Of a stretch of DNA of 64,000 bases, positions 54,238 through 64,000 are shown one piece after another (position 1 is the stretch's first letter; each line of letters opens with the position of its first letter). The stretch spans positions 403,161,154 through 403,225,153 of the forward strand of contig JARDYH010000001.1 of NCBI GenBank assembly GCA_029215795.1, read 5' to 3'. Both the position numbers and the translations under genes were made by a program. The notes below the pieces were generated by a model. That model worked only from the letters and a program-made list of their open reading frames with translations. It had not been told where the DNA came from and did no database searches. Source of the DNA: Anniella stebbinsi. Its lineage: Eukaryota > Chordata > Lepidosauria > Squamata > Anniellidae.

Positions 54238-55375
54238 CTCTGGTCAGTTGTATTTTTAGTTTTCTTTTGACAGGATTGCAAACATTGCTACAAGGGTGAT
54301 TTGATGAATAATCGCAAGGTAGAACAAAACGCTGCAGTTCAGTATTTTCACTCCTCCCGCATAAAGCAATTCACTCTTGTCAGAGCCCAGATAACAGAGA
54401 CAGCTGGGCTCTTTCCCTCCACCCCCTTTCTTTCTAGCAAATCTATCCGATGACATTTATCTCATATTCTGTTAACATTCCCCCCCCCCCCGTGTTACAG
54501 TTGCTTTCTCCAGTGTAATGGTTATGCAAAATTATTTGCCTCATGCTGTGACTAAGTTTTGGTCCGTAGCTCATTTGCAGGCATTCAGTCTTACGGGAGA
54601 CGTCTGGGCATGAGACATCTTCATTTCCGGTCCTGTTTTCCTGCCATGCTTACTGACACCCACAAAAGCCTGTGGCCCTCTGGATCCTAAAGTTGCTTTT
54701 GGCAAAAGGCAAAAGCAGCTTTAAAACTAAGCTGAACAGAAGGAGCATTTTTGACAAGGAAAGGGGACATGGGGGTGCACCCCCAATCCAAAGTGTCCCC
54801 CCGAAAAAAAATCAGTTTGCAAAATGAAAATTGGAGTGAGCTAAACTGAGCTTTGAAGTGAAGTTTGGATAATTTCGGTGAGCTCAAACATCCCCAGAGC
54901 AGAGGTGCTCAATTTTTGGGGCCCCCGAGGGCTGCATTTGGCTCATGCATGTGGACACAACCATGCGCACAAACGCACATAAAACCTTGGCTAGTAGTAG
55001 CAAGAGAAAGCCGTCATTGAATGCCTCATCAGAGACAAGGGGGGGGTTTCCTGTGCTCCTGCCATCCCTGCCACAGGACACATCGTGCTGTTCCACCACC
55101 ATTTTTTCCAAGGGTGCTTTTTGCACCCCTGGCTTAGGCAAGAGGCACCCACACTTCTGTCCCCTCACTATAGGCAAATTTCTTAACACACTTATTAGCT
55201 TATTGTCAGGGCTACAACATTGAGGTGTGGGGAAGAGGTGGATCTGCAGAGACTTCTGTGCATGGTCCTTGTAGGCAAGTAGAGCTATGCTTAGTTGTGG
55301 ATGTGAATGGAGGGGAGGCACAATTGTTCCCATCAGAATCAGTCAAGGAGGAATACTCAGCCACCGTCAGTGGCT
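54238..55375. other. No recognised gene
   Basis: A C-run at 54481-54491. The minus frame at 54884-55333 (149 codons) and plus frame at 54945-55223 overlap and have no recognised domain. Confidence 0.4.
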
Positions 55376-55383
55376 GCTGCTAC

Positions 55384-55825
55384 TAGGGGTGTGCACTGCA
55401 TTGGGTCCGATCCACAATCCAGAGCCGATCCAGGGGAAATCGGATGCAATTATCCAATTTCAGATCACCCCTTTGGATTGTCCGATCTTTCCCGAACAGG
55501 TCCAGAAGGACCCGATCCAGTTCGGGAAAAATTGGAGGATTGGCGGGCACTCGCTGGGACAGGGAGGGGGGAGTTTGGCCCCCACTCACCCCCCTGCTGC
55601 CATTTTTCCCCATAGACTTGCATTGGGGAAAAGCTTTCTTTCTCCCAATGCAAGTCTATGGGGAAAAATGGCAGCCGATCCGAAAATCGGACATCTGATT
55701 TTCAGATCGGGATCGAGTCCGATCCGATCCGGGGGACCTCTGATTTTGTTCCAATCTGATCCGGAACAAAATTGGAGGTCCCGATCTGGTCCCAATCTGA
55801 TCCGGGGGGTCCATGCACACCCCTA
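55384..55825 (-). mobile_element. Minimal family A-like hAT element (442 bp)
   Basis: TAGGGGTGTGCAC to GTGCACACCCCTA-like right end (GCACACCCCTA) with a perfect 8-bp TSD GCTGCTAC (55376-55383 and 55826-55833). Orientation follows copy A2. No GC-rich array. The central hairpin resembles the ATTGCAAT palindrome but is expanded: CATAGACTTGCATTGGG and its inverse CCCAATGCAAGTCTATG are separated by an AAAGCTTT-centred segment near 55630. Confidence 0.95.
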
Positions 55826-56199
55826 GCTGCTACATCTGTGTGCAGCTCCTCCATGAGGTGAACCAAAGAACTGCAGGTGGCAACTTCTCCCGGGAAGTAG
55901 CTTCAGGCCTTTGACTGATTCTTCCCACCCATGGTAGCCACTGGATGCTCCTGGACAGGAAGGAATATAAGAGGACTTCCTGGTCTGGTTGAACCTCTCT
56001 CCCAAACTCTGTCATGTCCCTCTACCCTTGATTTTTCTTTGGTCCTGACATCCTCAACTGTGCCTCCTGTTTCTCCACCCCCCTCCAGTTCTGACTTGCT
56101 TATTGGTTCTAACTATGGCTGGTCTATCACTCCTGGACTGCTGCCCATGGCTCAGCCTTGACAGCCAATGAAGAATGGGGAGGCAAGAGGATTGTGGGG

Positions 56200-56425
56200 A
56201 TGTGTGCATGCTTGGCTATATCTCAGTGGTGGAGCACATGCTTTGCTTGCAGACAGACCCAGGTTCGATCCCGAGCAGCATCTCCAGATACAGCTGGCAA
56301 AAAAAAAAAAAAAAGTCCTGCCTGAAACCATGGAGAGACAGTGCCAGCCCATGTAGGTGATAATACTGGGCTAGGTGGACCAATGGTCTGACCCTGTATA
56401 AGGCAGCTTCCTAGGTTCCTGCTTT
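56200..56425 (+). repeat. tRNA-derived SINE, near full length
   Basis: CTTGGCTATATCTCAGTGGT, GGAGCACATGCTTTGCTTG (A box), CAGGTTCGATCCCGAGCAG (B box), an A-run at 56300-56314, CCTGCCTGAAACCATGGAGA, then GGTGGACCAATGGTCTGACC and TATAAGGCAGCTTCC. Confidence 0.92.
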
Positions 56426-57420
56426 TGTGTGGTCCATATTTAATTGTGCTTCATTGGGTCTAGGCTGTGGGTTATGAGTGATTGCTCAATGGTGTTGTAG
56501 AGAAATGGGGGTTGGGCACTCAGCAGGCATCTCAGGAGGGCATAAAACTAGAGGTGACCATGTGAGAAGCACATAAATTCTGGCCATCAATGTAATGGCG
56601 GCCATAGGAGGGAGCTCGTAAGAGAATAACCTATTCCTGGCAGCGGAGTCATGTGTACTTTTCTCTGCTGGCACCATGCCCAGATGGCATGTAGGAGGAT
56701 TCAGAAGCAAGAGCCCCCCTGCTGAGGCCCTGCCTGGATCTATGCTTTTAAGCAGATCCAGAACTAATCTGCCACTGAGACTACTTTATTCTGAAAGCCT
56801 GTTAGAGGCAGATGATAGGTTTGTTAGCTAAGTGCCCCCATTTTCTTCTGATTACAGCTCCTTTTTTAAAAAAAATGGCTAGCGGCTTTGCATAATGGAT
56901 AGGAGCGAGTTGGCCTTGAGGTCACAGGTGGTAATCCTCCCTCTTGGGACACCAGGTCTTGGCTAACTTGCATGGAGTGCTTTTATGTCTCTTGCAGCAA
57001 GGAAGGTCTAATTGACTTGTCGTGCAATTGGGCATGAATGAGTTGGAGCATCTATTAGAGTTGAAATGAACATTGTGTATGTGAAAGAGAGAGGTGGGGA
57101 GGAATAATAAATTCTTCTCAAAGAAGCTTCGTCTGGAGTCTGTAACAATGGAGGCTCCAGAAATTACATATTTTCCCTGTTGTGTAAACGACGGCAGTAA
57201 AGGCCCCATTTAGGCAAGAGTCATGGCGTGAATGGAGTGATACACAAAATGAAGCAATAAGTGTTTCTCCTTAACCAAAAACTACTATCCAAACAACAAA
57301 AAGTTAAGGAATGATAATTTAACACAACGTTTTCAGTAATATATGCATACAATTATAACACATTCAAAATTGTAGAAACATGTGATATAAATATAATTTA
57401 CTACAATGATATATAAAACA
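56426..57420. other. No recognised gene
   Basis: Becomes AT-rich after 57240; no gene seen. Confidence 0.4.
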
Positions 57421-57426
57421 AAAGAA

Positions 57427-57480
57427 TAAATTGCTGGTCAAACGAGTTTCAACACATGTTGTAGTGTCTTCTTCAGTGAC
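57427..57480 (-). repeat. Possible Penelope-like retroelement motif
   Basis: The minus strand reads CACTGAAGAAGACACTACA then GTTGAAACTCGTTTGACC. The pattern of TGAAGAAG followed by GAAAC..CG is reminiscent of sequence in Penelope-like elements. Assignment is tentative; no coding part was found. Confidence 0.3.
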
Positions 57481-57839
57481 TATTACTACAATAAAAATAT
57501 ACATAAGACATAATTATAAGTTGATACAATATTTTGTGGGAAAAGGAAAATATTGACTTGAACTGAAAAAATACAGCCCAAAATTTAAACTGTTGTAAAA
57601 TATTTAAAAAGGCATTACACCTACCAAAAATTGCATAGCCAAATGCTGCACAGCCAAGTCTTTTGGCCTTGGCTTGCTAATAGGAGCAACCTAAATTGTA
57701 TAGCCAGTATTACTCCTACTCGTGAAATGATGCCATGAATGGGGGCAGACAGTGGAGGGGGGGGGTGAGCATCCAACCAATCAGACGTGGGTGAGTCTGC
57801 CCATCCCTACTTACAATGGCTTGGGACAGATTATCTGAA

Positions 57840-58045
57840 AGATCTTGGGCCTGTTTAGATGACCCGTTAAGCCATGATTCAGCCACTAACCCTTTTGCAG
57901 CAACTGCTTAGTGAGCATGTTTAAACTGTGGTTATGTAGCCCTACCATGGTTAGGAATGGTTCACACGACACCCTAAGTCATGGTTCACATGACTTGTTA
58001 AGCCTTAATGTTGAGCTCAAAATGCTTAACCACCATGGGTAGCTC
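57840..58045. mobile_element. Possible MITE fragment
   Basis: GGGCCTGTTTAGATGACCCG at the left, with repeated phrases (GGTTCACACGACACC, GGTTCACATGACTTG) and a CCATGATTC/CCATGGTT theme. No matched right end was found. Confidence 0.4.
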
Positions 58046-58391
58046 TCTTGTAGAGAGCTACCCAAACCTTAAGATCCTTTTTGCAATCCCTATTCCATGT
58101 ACCCCCAACAAGGGCAGTGAGGCAGGTGGTGATATGCCACCTCTGGAATAGCATCCCCCCCCCCAGAAGCTCACATGGACCTTTTTATATTTTGTATTTT
58201 CATTTAAGTGTGAAATGAAGATAGTTTTATTCACCAAAGCTTTTTAAATCCGCCTTCTGCTCTTATTATTGTTATTAGTAGTAGTAGTATGGTGTTTAAT
58301 CCATACTTTGATTCTTTTTATGCTGTGCCTATTAGAAGGAAAGGATTTTTTTAATGCCATGTTTGTGCTGTTTTAAATTATAGTATTGTAC

Positions 58392-58434
58392 AGATAGATA
58401 GATTAATGGATAGATGATAGATAGATAGATAGAT

Positions 58435-58482
<48 letters not shown>
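58392..58482 (+). repeat. (GATA)n microsatellite
   Basis: GATA repeats with short interruptions. Confidence 0.97.
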
Positions 58483-58484
<2 letters not shown>

Positions 58485-59334
58485 CTACCCAGGGAATATT
58501 TGTAGATGGGTGGCCATAGAACTGTAATCAATCAAATCAATCAAGCAGTGTTTATACTGATAGTACATTGAGCCGACATCCAAATTTCTGCCTGGAACTT
58601 TCTGCCTGGCCATACCACTGCACATCTGTTTTCTGGAAATTACTCCCTATTGTATTTTCTCTGGCCTGGGTTCAATCCTATTGAAATAAACTGGATGGTT
58701 TAGAAGGAGAGTTCTATGTGAACTATTCCTTCTTTTGAAATGTATGTCTGATTGCAGGGCAGGGCAGTTTGACCCACGCTGCTGCCAGGAAGGGGAATTC
58801 ACCATATGGCTGGTTAAGTTTTCTGTAAGTGGGAGTTTAAAGCCAGACGTTCAGTTCCATATCAAGATACCTAACTGAAAGGACTCACCCTCTCAAGTTC
58901 AGATCTGACCTCAGTAGAGACTTCCCAGTCCAGGGGAAATAGGAAAATAATCAGGAATGGAATGTAACAGTGTCTTGTGACAGAAATGGACCCTTTCCAG
59001 TCATTGGAAGTCCTGACTGGGGATCACAGGGATTCTTGAGGATTTTGTTTGGTCTACAATTTGAAGTGACCTATGCCTCCCAGACCTGAGATGGATTTGA
59101 GTCACAATGAACTTCAAAATTGAATTTGGAGGTCTTTGGGGAGCTCAGGTTTTGGTGATTCACACATCCCTAGTCTTTAAGAGACCAGTAGGCTCTTTCT
59201 TATATTCTGGTTCAAACACACCACATATGCATCCATATCTGTCTTTGAATATCAGATTTTGTATTTGAAATATCTGCACTGGTAAGTAACGCATTTCCTT
59301 CCGGGCAAATATCAGGTTCTTCTACTTAAGTGTG
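58483..59334. other. No recognised gene
   Basis: Nothing assignable except a CACACATCCCTA phrase ending at about 59172 that may be another degenerate MITE end. Confidence 0.4.
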
Positions 59335-59465
59335 AAATCTGTGGAACTCCAGGTGTCATTAGGTTCCAACTCCCATCAGCCCCAACTTGCATGGCCAATG
59401 GTGAGGGGGCTACGGGAGTTATTGTCCAACAATAACAGGAGGATCATAGGTCCCCCACTCCTGTG
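59335..59465. mobile_element. Foldback MITE (GTTGTAGTCCAA type)
   Basis: GGTTCCAACTCCCATCAGCC, CATGGCCAATGGTGAGGG and CGGGAGTTATTGTCCAACAA; the halves are inverted. Confidence 0.8.
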
Positions 59466-60657
59466 AGAAACACAACAAAGGAATCCAATTAGTCTCAAAA
59501 GCTTGCGAACTCTGAAATAGAAGAAACAAGCTGATCTATTAGGAGAGACGGCTCTAAGGTGCTCTGCGGGTTTTGTGAGGCTTGCAAAGAGCATCAGAAA
59601 TCTCTCTCCCCCACCACCAATTGCCTTCAGTTTTTCCCCCTACATTGCAGGATAACTTGGCATTGGCCGACAACCATGTGTTTTCCGATGGGACATTATT
59701 AGCACTTTTCTCAAGGAAAATACATATTTATGGAGGAAGGCAGGCAGCGAATAAGGCACCGTTGGCAGGTGAAGCAAGGGACCACCTAATAGCTGGAGAA
59801 AGAGCAGTGCTTTAAGGGGAATGTTTTATGAAAAGATTGCATTTCAGATTTTAGTTTAGTAGTTTGACAGAGGGATTTGTTGCTGTTGTATTCAAAGAAA
59901 AATCATGCAAGGTTCTTGTGCTGCTCAGTCAGCTGGCAGATCGCAAGCAGATCCCTGAAAGGGGCAAAGGAAGGAGGAGGAAAAAGCGATTGTAGAAAAG
60001 GGGCCGACAGGTGAGTATTTAAAAAGCAAACAACATGGCCATAATCTCACGGCTGCGATATACGGGGAGTGGAACCAACTTTCAAATTTCAGGTCTACCT
60101 TGGCAAACCCCTTGAATGGGTTGTGCAAAGGCGATTCCTCACTTCCATCAATTCCTCTCCAGCTGCACCCCTCAAGTTAAATTCTAGGCCATGTTGGTCC
60201 ATCTCCCAATTCTGGGGAGTGGCTTTTTTTGGGGTGCAAATTGCTGCAGCAGTTAGGAGGACATGGAAAAAATCATTCTTGCTTCTCTTGAACTCCCCAA
60301 ATGCATCTCTGTGTTCAATTCAATGATTCTCTAAAAGACAACTACTCCAGAGTGTAGGGGGGAGTGATAATATAACTTTTAATTTTAATTTTCTTGATTT
60401 TTCATACTAATACATTGGCCCATACGATCTACGCATGTGCTTTCAGGAGTCACTCTGTTCTACAGCTGGGCTGAGATCCCCCCCCCCCCCCAGCAAAACA
60501 ACATTTTCTGCATTCATTTATTTTTGAGCTCCCCTGAAGTATTGGAAAATTTCAGTGGCCACCACCCAGCAAATATTTGGCAAAATCCCCCAACTACAAT
60601 TTCACCACCCTCAACTAAAATGGACAGTCTGGGGCAGAACTGTTAACCATCCCACTA
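59466..60657. other. No recognised gene
   Basis: A C-run at 60479-60492; no gene or repeat identified. Confidence 0.4.
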
Positions 60658-60694
<37 letters not shown>

Positions 60695-60985
60695 TAAATA
60701 CCGCCCCGTGGCCAAAGCTCTCTGAGCGGTTTACAAAAATTAAAAGATCGAACATTAAAAAGTCAATATACAAAATTTAAAAACATAAAACATAAAAACA
60801 GCTAATGTTTAAAACATTTTAAACTTTAAGCCTGGCCAAAAATTCAGTTAAAAACCTCAACTTAAGCTGTTAAAAATGCCTGGGAGAAAAGAAAAGGGTT
60901 GAACTGGTGCCGAAAAGATAACAGTGTTGGCGCCAGGCGGGCCTCATCGGGGAGATCATCCCATAATTGGAATATATTCTTTAAT
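60658..60985 (-). mobile_element. L2-type LINE 3' end
   Basis: Minus strand: ATT tail (60658-60693), antisense of GGGGCGGTATTTA, ACCGCTCAGAGAGCTTTG, long A/T-rich 3' UTR, then antisense coding tail (GGCGCCAGGCGGGCC corresponds to the GGCTCGCCTGGCGCC stretch near 44725). Same family as 9322-9663 and 44272-45024, 5'-truncated at about 60985. Confidence 0.9.
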
Positions 60986-61340
60986 ATAGCTGAAAGCAAA
61001 TGGCATTCTTGGTCTCTTCTCCTTCCAGTCATCTTAGCCCATTGTTTGCTTCCCCCTCCAGTATGAACAAAAATAGTTTTCTTTGGTTTTTATCTGAGCT
61101 GAAATTTCTAAGGAAATAATTTTCTGGCAATATGCTCTTATCTCCCCCACCCACTCTAGACACACACACTAAAATATTTGGTGAAATGCTCTCCTCCCAA
61201 GTTTGATTCTCACAAACAGGGTGGAGCATTTTGGGAGACAATTTTCACTCTTCCCTGGTGTTCCAGAGACAGGAAGGGTATGGCTGGCTGGGAGTTTTGG
61301 GTTTTCCTTCTGGCTCAACATACATCGGATTGCATCCCGT

Positions 61341-61565
61341 GGTACAAAATCCTGGACATGAAGAATCCAATTCAATGCTGCTTGCAGGCTAGGTGAAGCA
61401 ATCTCTGCTGCCAAACAGATGGCACTTTGGAAATTGTAGAGGGGTGTGTGAGTGTGTTAAGCATTTCCCCCTTCAGGAACTGAGGTACAAAATCCTGGTC
61501 TTGACGAGGCCGATTCAATGCTGTATGCATGCTGGGCGAGCGGATCTCTCCTGCCAAACAGATGG
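61341..61565 (+). repeat. Local direct duplication, two ~82-bp units
   Basis: Unit 1 at 61341-61422 and unit 2 at 61484-61565 share GGTACAAAATCCTGG, ATTCAATGCTG and TGCCAAACAGATGG in order, about 143 bp apart. The 183-codon plus frame across it (61393-61944) has no recognised domain and is not called. Confidence 0.85.
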
Positions 61566-62619
61566 TTGTGCTGTCAATGTTGACAGCGCTGATTACCTTT
61601 TGAAGGAAGGAGGGAAAGGTTTTCTGCAACCAGTTCCCATTTTCTCTGCTGCAAACAGGGGGATGATTTGCTGTCAGAGCTTAAAACACCAATTAGCCAT
61701 TCGGCGCTGCTCCAATCGGGGTGCAGAGGGATGCATCGAGGCCCCACAGTTCTGCAGGAGACCCTCCTCACAGGTTCCTGCAGGGAAGGCGAGGCGTGAA
61801 ACAGACTTCAGATTCAGTTCTGAAATGTTAGAAGTGAACCAGGACTGTGACAAATGTTCTACCATTTTGGTTTTAACATCAAAACAAGATGTGGGGAGTT
61901 GTAATTTGACCCAGTCAAAATCCTACAATTGTGAAAAATCATGACTGGCATCATCCTCTCCTTTTTGTAGCTCCTTTGGGTTTTTCTTCCCCCACTTCTG
62001 TTTCATCCTTATTAATTGTCCTGGAACTGCAGAGCTGTAGGGAGACACAATTGGGCTTCTACCCATGCTCAGGTGATGATGGCCTTCCAGGAAGAATCTC
62101 ATGGCTAGGGGGAGACCAACCTGGACCTATCTAGCAGCAGCTTTGAGTTTGGGGTGGTGATGGTGGTAACTTATCAGGATCATATCAGGATGGAATGGGT
62201 TAACTCCCCTCCCCTCCCCTGCATCTTATCTTCTAATCCTGAGCTTACTTCCATTACTGCCACTTGCATTTGGAGTGCAAATTAGGAGGGGTCCCCTAAA
62301 TGTAGGTAGATTGGAAACACCTGATCTACAGAATTAGGACTCAGAGCTGATCTTAATTGCATTATTCAGTTGACTGGTTAATAGTTATTCTTACAAAGTA
62401 CAAATGTCTGTGTGAGATGGGGGGGGGGGGAATGTGAAGAAAATTAAAAATACTAGCTGTTACAAATGAACCCTGTTGGCTAAAGCTGTGTTGGTTTTCT
62501 CGGTAATTATTTTGCTACTTAATAAAGTAAGAGTAAATTAATCGATTGAGGACAACATAATTATTTTTGCATTGCTTGGCAGTCCACGTTTGGAAGACCA
62601 CAGGTTGTGAATCAGGGCT
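61566..62619. other. No recognised gene
   Basis: A G-run at 62420-62430; otherwise nothing assignable. Confidence 0.4.
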
Positions 62620-63043
62620 GTGCTTTTATTCAGTGATACACATTTTCCAAGTGTTTCTTTTATCAGGGCCAGTTGTTTTGGTTTTTGTTGTTGTTTGTTC
62701 CCACGCGACTTTGTTTCTGATTGCAAGTGTCTTTGTTTTTGCATGAAAATCCGTACAAATGTTTGTGCATGTTTTTCCAAACGTATGCATCGGTTCTGTG
62801 CATCTTTGAAATGTGCACATTCTTCCCCCATTGATTAGAGTTTATTTGTGCAGGGGGTGGGTGCATTTTTCCAATTTACGCATGCTGACAAACACATCTT
62901 CATTGGTCTGTGAATCATATTGCAAGCTCAGAAATGAACAGACTTCAACTGCAGATTGCATCAGAATCTGTATCCTGTCTAAAACGAACTGGGCAAATTC
63001 TGATCAAATGATGAATTGAAATGAATTTCTCATACATCCCTAA
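62620..63043. mobile_element. AT-rich hAT-like MITE, reverse of 49451-49894
   Basis: Ends TTTCTCATACATCCCTA at 63043. The interior has the inverse of phrases at 49470-49760 (CAAATTCTGATCAAA, TGCAAGCTCAGAAATG, CATTGATTAGAG, CATCTTTGAAATGTGCACA). The left end is not exact. Confidence 0.65.
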
Positions 63044-63062
63044 CAGGAAGACATAATGTTAA

Positions 63063-64000
63063 TAGGGGTGTGCACGGACCCCCCGGATCGGATCGGGACC
63101 CGGATCGGGACCTCCAATTTTGTCCCGGACCGGTTCGGACAAAATCGGAGGCCCCCCGGACCGGATCGAGTCCGATCCCGACCCAAAAATCGTACATTTT
63201 TGGATCGGCCGCCATTTTTTTCCCCATAGACTTGCATTGCAATGCAAGTCTATGAGGAAAAAATGGCGGCGGGTGGGTAAGGGGGGGCCTAACTCCCTCC
63301 CCCCCCGGGGCCGTCCGCTGTGGATGGCCCCGGCAGGTAAACCCCCTCCCCCGCGCTCCCTACCCCCCCTGGGGCCGCCCGCTTCCATCCGCTGGCGCCC
63401 GCGGGCGCCAGCGGATAGAAGCGGACGGCTCCGGGGGGGGGTAAGCCCCCTTCCCCGCCACTGCTTACCTTCTCGGCCCGTCCGGCGCCGGCGGCTACTA
63501 CCAGCGGGCTCCGCGGCCTACTCTCGAGTAGCGCACCGGGTGATGACATCACCCGGCGCGCCATCCTAGAGCAGGCCGCGGAGCCTGCTGGGAGTAGTAG
63601 GCGCCGGCGCCGGACGGGAGCCGCCGGGCCGGGCAGGTAAGGGCCCCCCTCCCCCCTCCCCCCTCCGCGCGCCCCCTCCTCCCCTCCACGCACCCCCTCC
63701 TTACCTTTCCGGCCCGGCGGCTCCCGTCCGGCGCCGGCGCCTACTACTTCCAGCAGGCTCCGCGGCCTGCTCTCGAGTAGCGCGCCGGGTGATGACATCA
63801 CCCGGCGCGCCATCCTAGAGCAGGCCGCGGAGCCTGCTGGGAGTAGTAGGCGCCGGCGCCGGACGGGAGCCGCCGGGCCGGAAAGGTAAGGGCCCCCCTC
63901 CCCCCTCCGCGCGCCCCCTCCTCCCCTCCACGCACCCCCTCCTTACCTTTCCGGCCCGGCGGCTCCCGTCCGGCGCCGGCGCCTACTACTTCCAGCAGGC
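63063..64000 (+). mobile_element. Non-autonomous hAT element, family A, copy A5 (cut by window end)
   Basis: Starts TAGGGGTGTGCAC. The left flank AATGTTAA (63055-63062) is the predicted TSD, to be matched beyond 64000. Array cores TGATGACATCACC lie at 63541 and 63790 (spacing 249 bp), and a further module begins near the end. The ATTGCAAT palindrome is near 63225-63255. The 149- and 174-codon frames inside are palindrome artefacts. Confidence 0.93.

Noticed and set aside
61393..61944. 183-codon plus frame with several Cys residues
   Set aside because: No regular zinc-finger spacing, and it overlaps a recent local duplication.

Overview
This window looks like non-coding vertebrate DNA, most likely from a squamate reptile (a lizard is my best guess; the genus cannot be fixed from sequence alone). 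The reasons are CR1 LINE tails ending in ATTCTATG repeats, L2-type LINE tails, tRNA-derived SINEs, many 8-bp-TSD hAT miniature transposons, a tyrosine-recombinase (DIRS/Ngaro-like) retroelement, and abundant GATA, GA and CA microsatellites. I found no host exon, no structural RNA gene and no open reading frame that looks like a host protein. Nearly every long open frame is a by-product of GC-rich repeats or a piece of a dead transposon.

Layout: 1-4.7 kb is sparse sequence with old LINE/SINE scraps. 4.7-6.5 kb is an intact non-autonomous hAT element (family A) with a GC-rich tandem array of palindromic modules. 7.2-8.2 kb holds nested hAT miniature elements. 9.3-10.5 kb is an L2 tail split by a hAT-like element carrying two long hairpins. 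10.75-11.1 kb is a CpG-bearing GCGCAT-rich element, and 11.6-13.2 kb is a second family A copy, inverted. 15.4-18.9 kb is a decayed minus-strand retroelement with tyrosine recombinase and SGNH-hydrolase domains, partly duplicated. 19.2-19.7 kb is a tandem array, followed by GC-rich sequence with a TATA/GC-box cluster. 21.4-22.8 kb is a CR1 tail and then a GC-rich palindromic element (family D) that shares its core module with family A. 23-33 kb is mainly small MITEs and LINE tails. 33.26-33.79 kb is an array-less family A copy inserted into another MITE, with two paralogous empty sites in the window. 36.96-37.72 kb is an AT-rich relative with the same termini, and 40.56-42.13 kb is a third array-bearing family A copy. 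42.8-45.2 kb has L1 and L2 coding remnants and SINEs. 55.4-55.8 kb is a minimal family A relative, and 63.06-64.0 kb is a further family A copy cut by the window end.

The biology visible is transposon biology. Five family A copies, a diverged minus-orientation relative and an AT-rich variant have 13-bp-class TIRs; every one with both ends in the window has a perfect 8-bp target-site duplication. Their internal cargo varies from none to at least five roughly 240-bp palindromic units. The units carry CRE/ATF-like cores and are flanked by splice-donor-like motifs on both strands. This family and its module sharing with family D are the most noteworthy content. Coordinates of repeats without TSDs are approximate.
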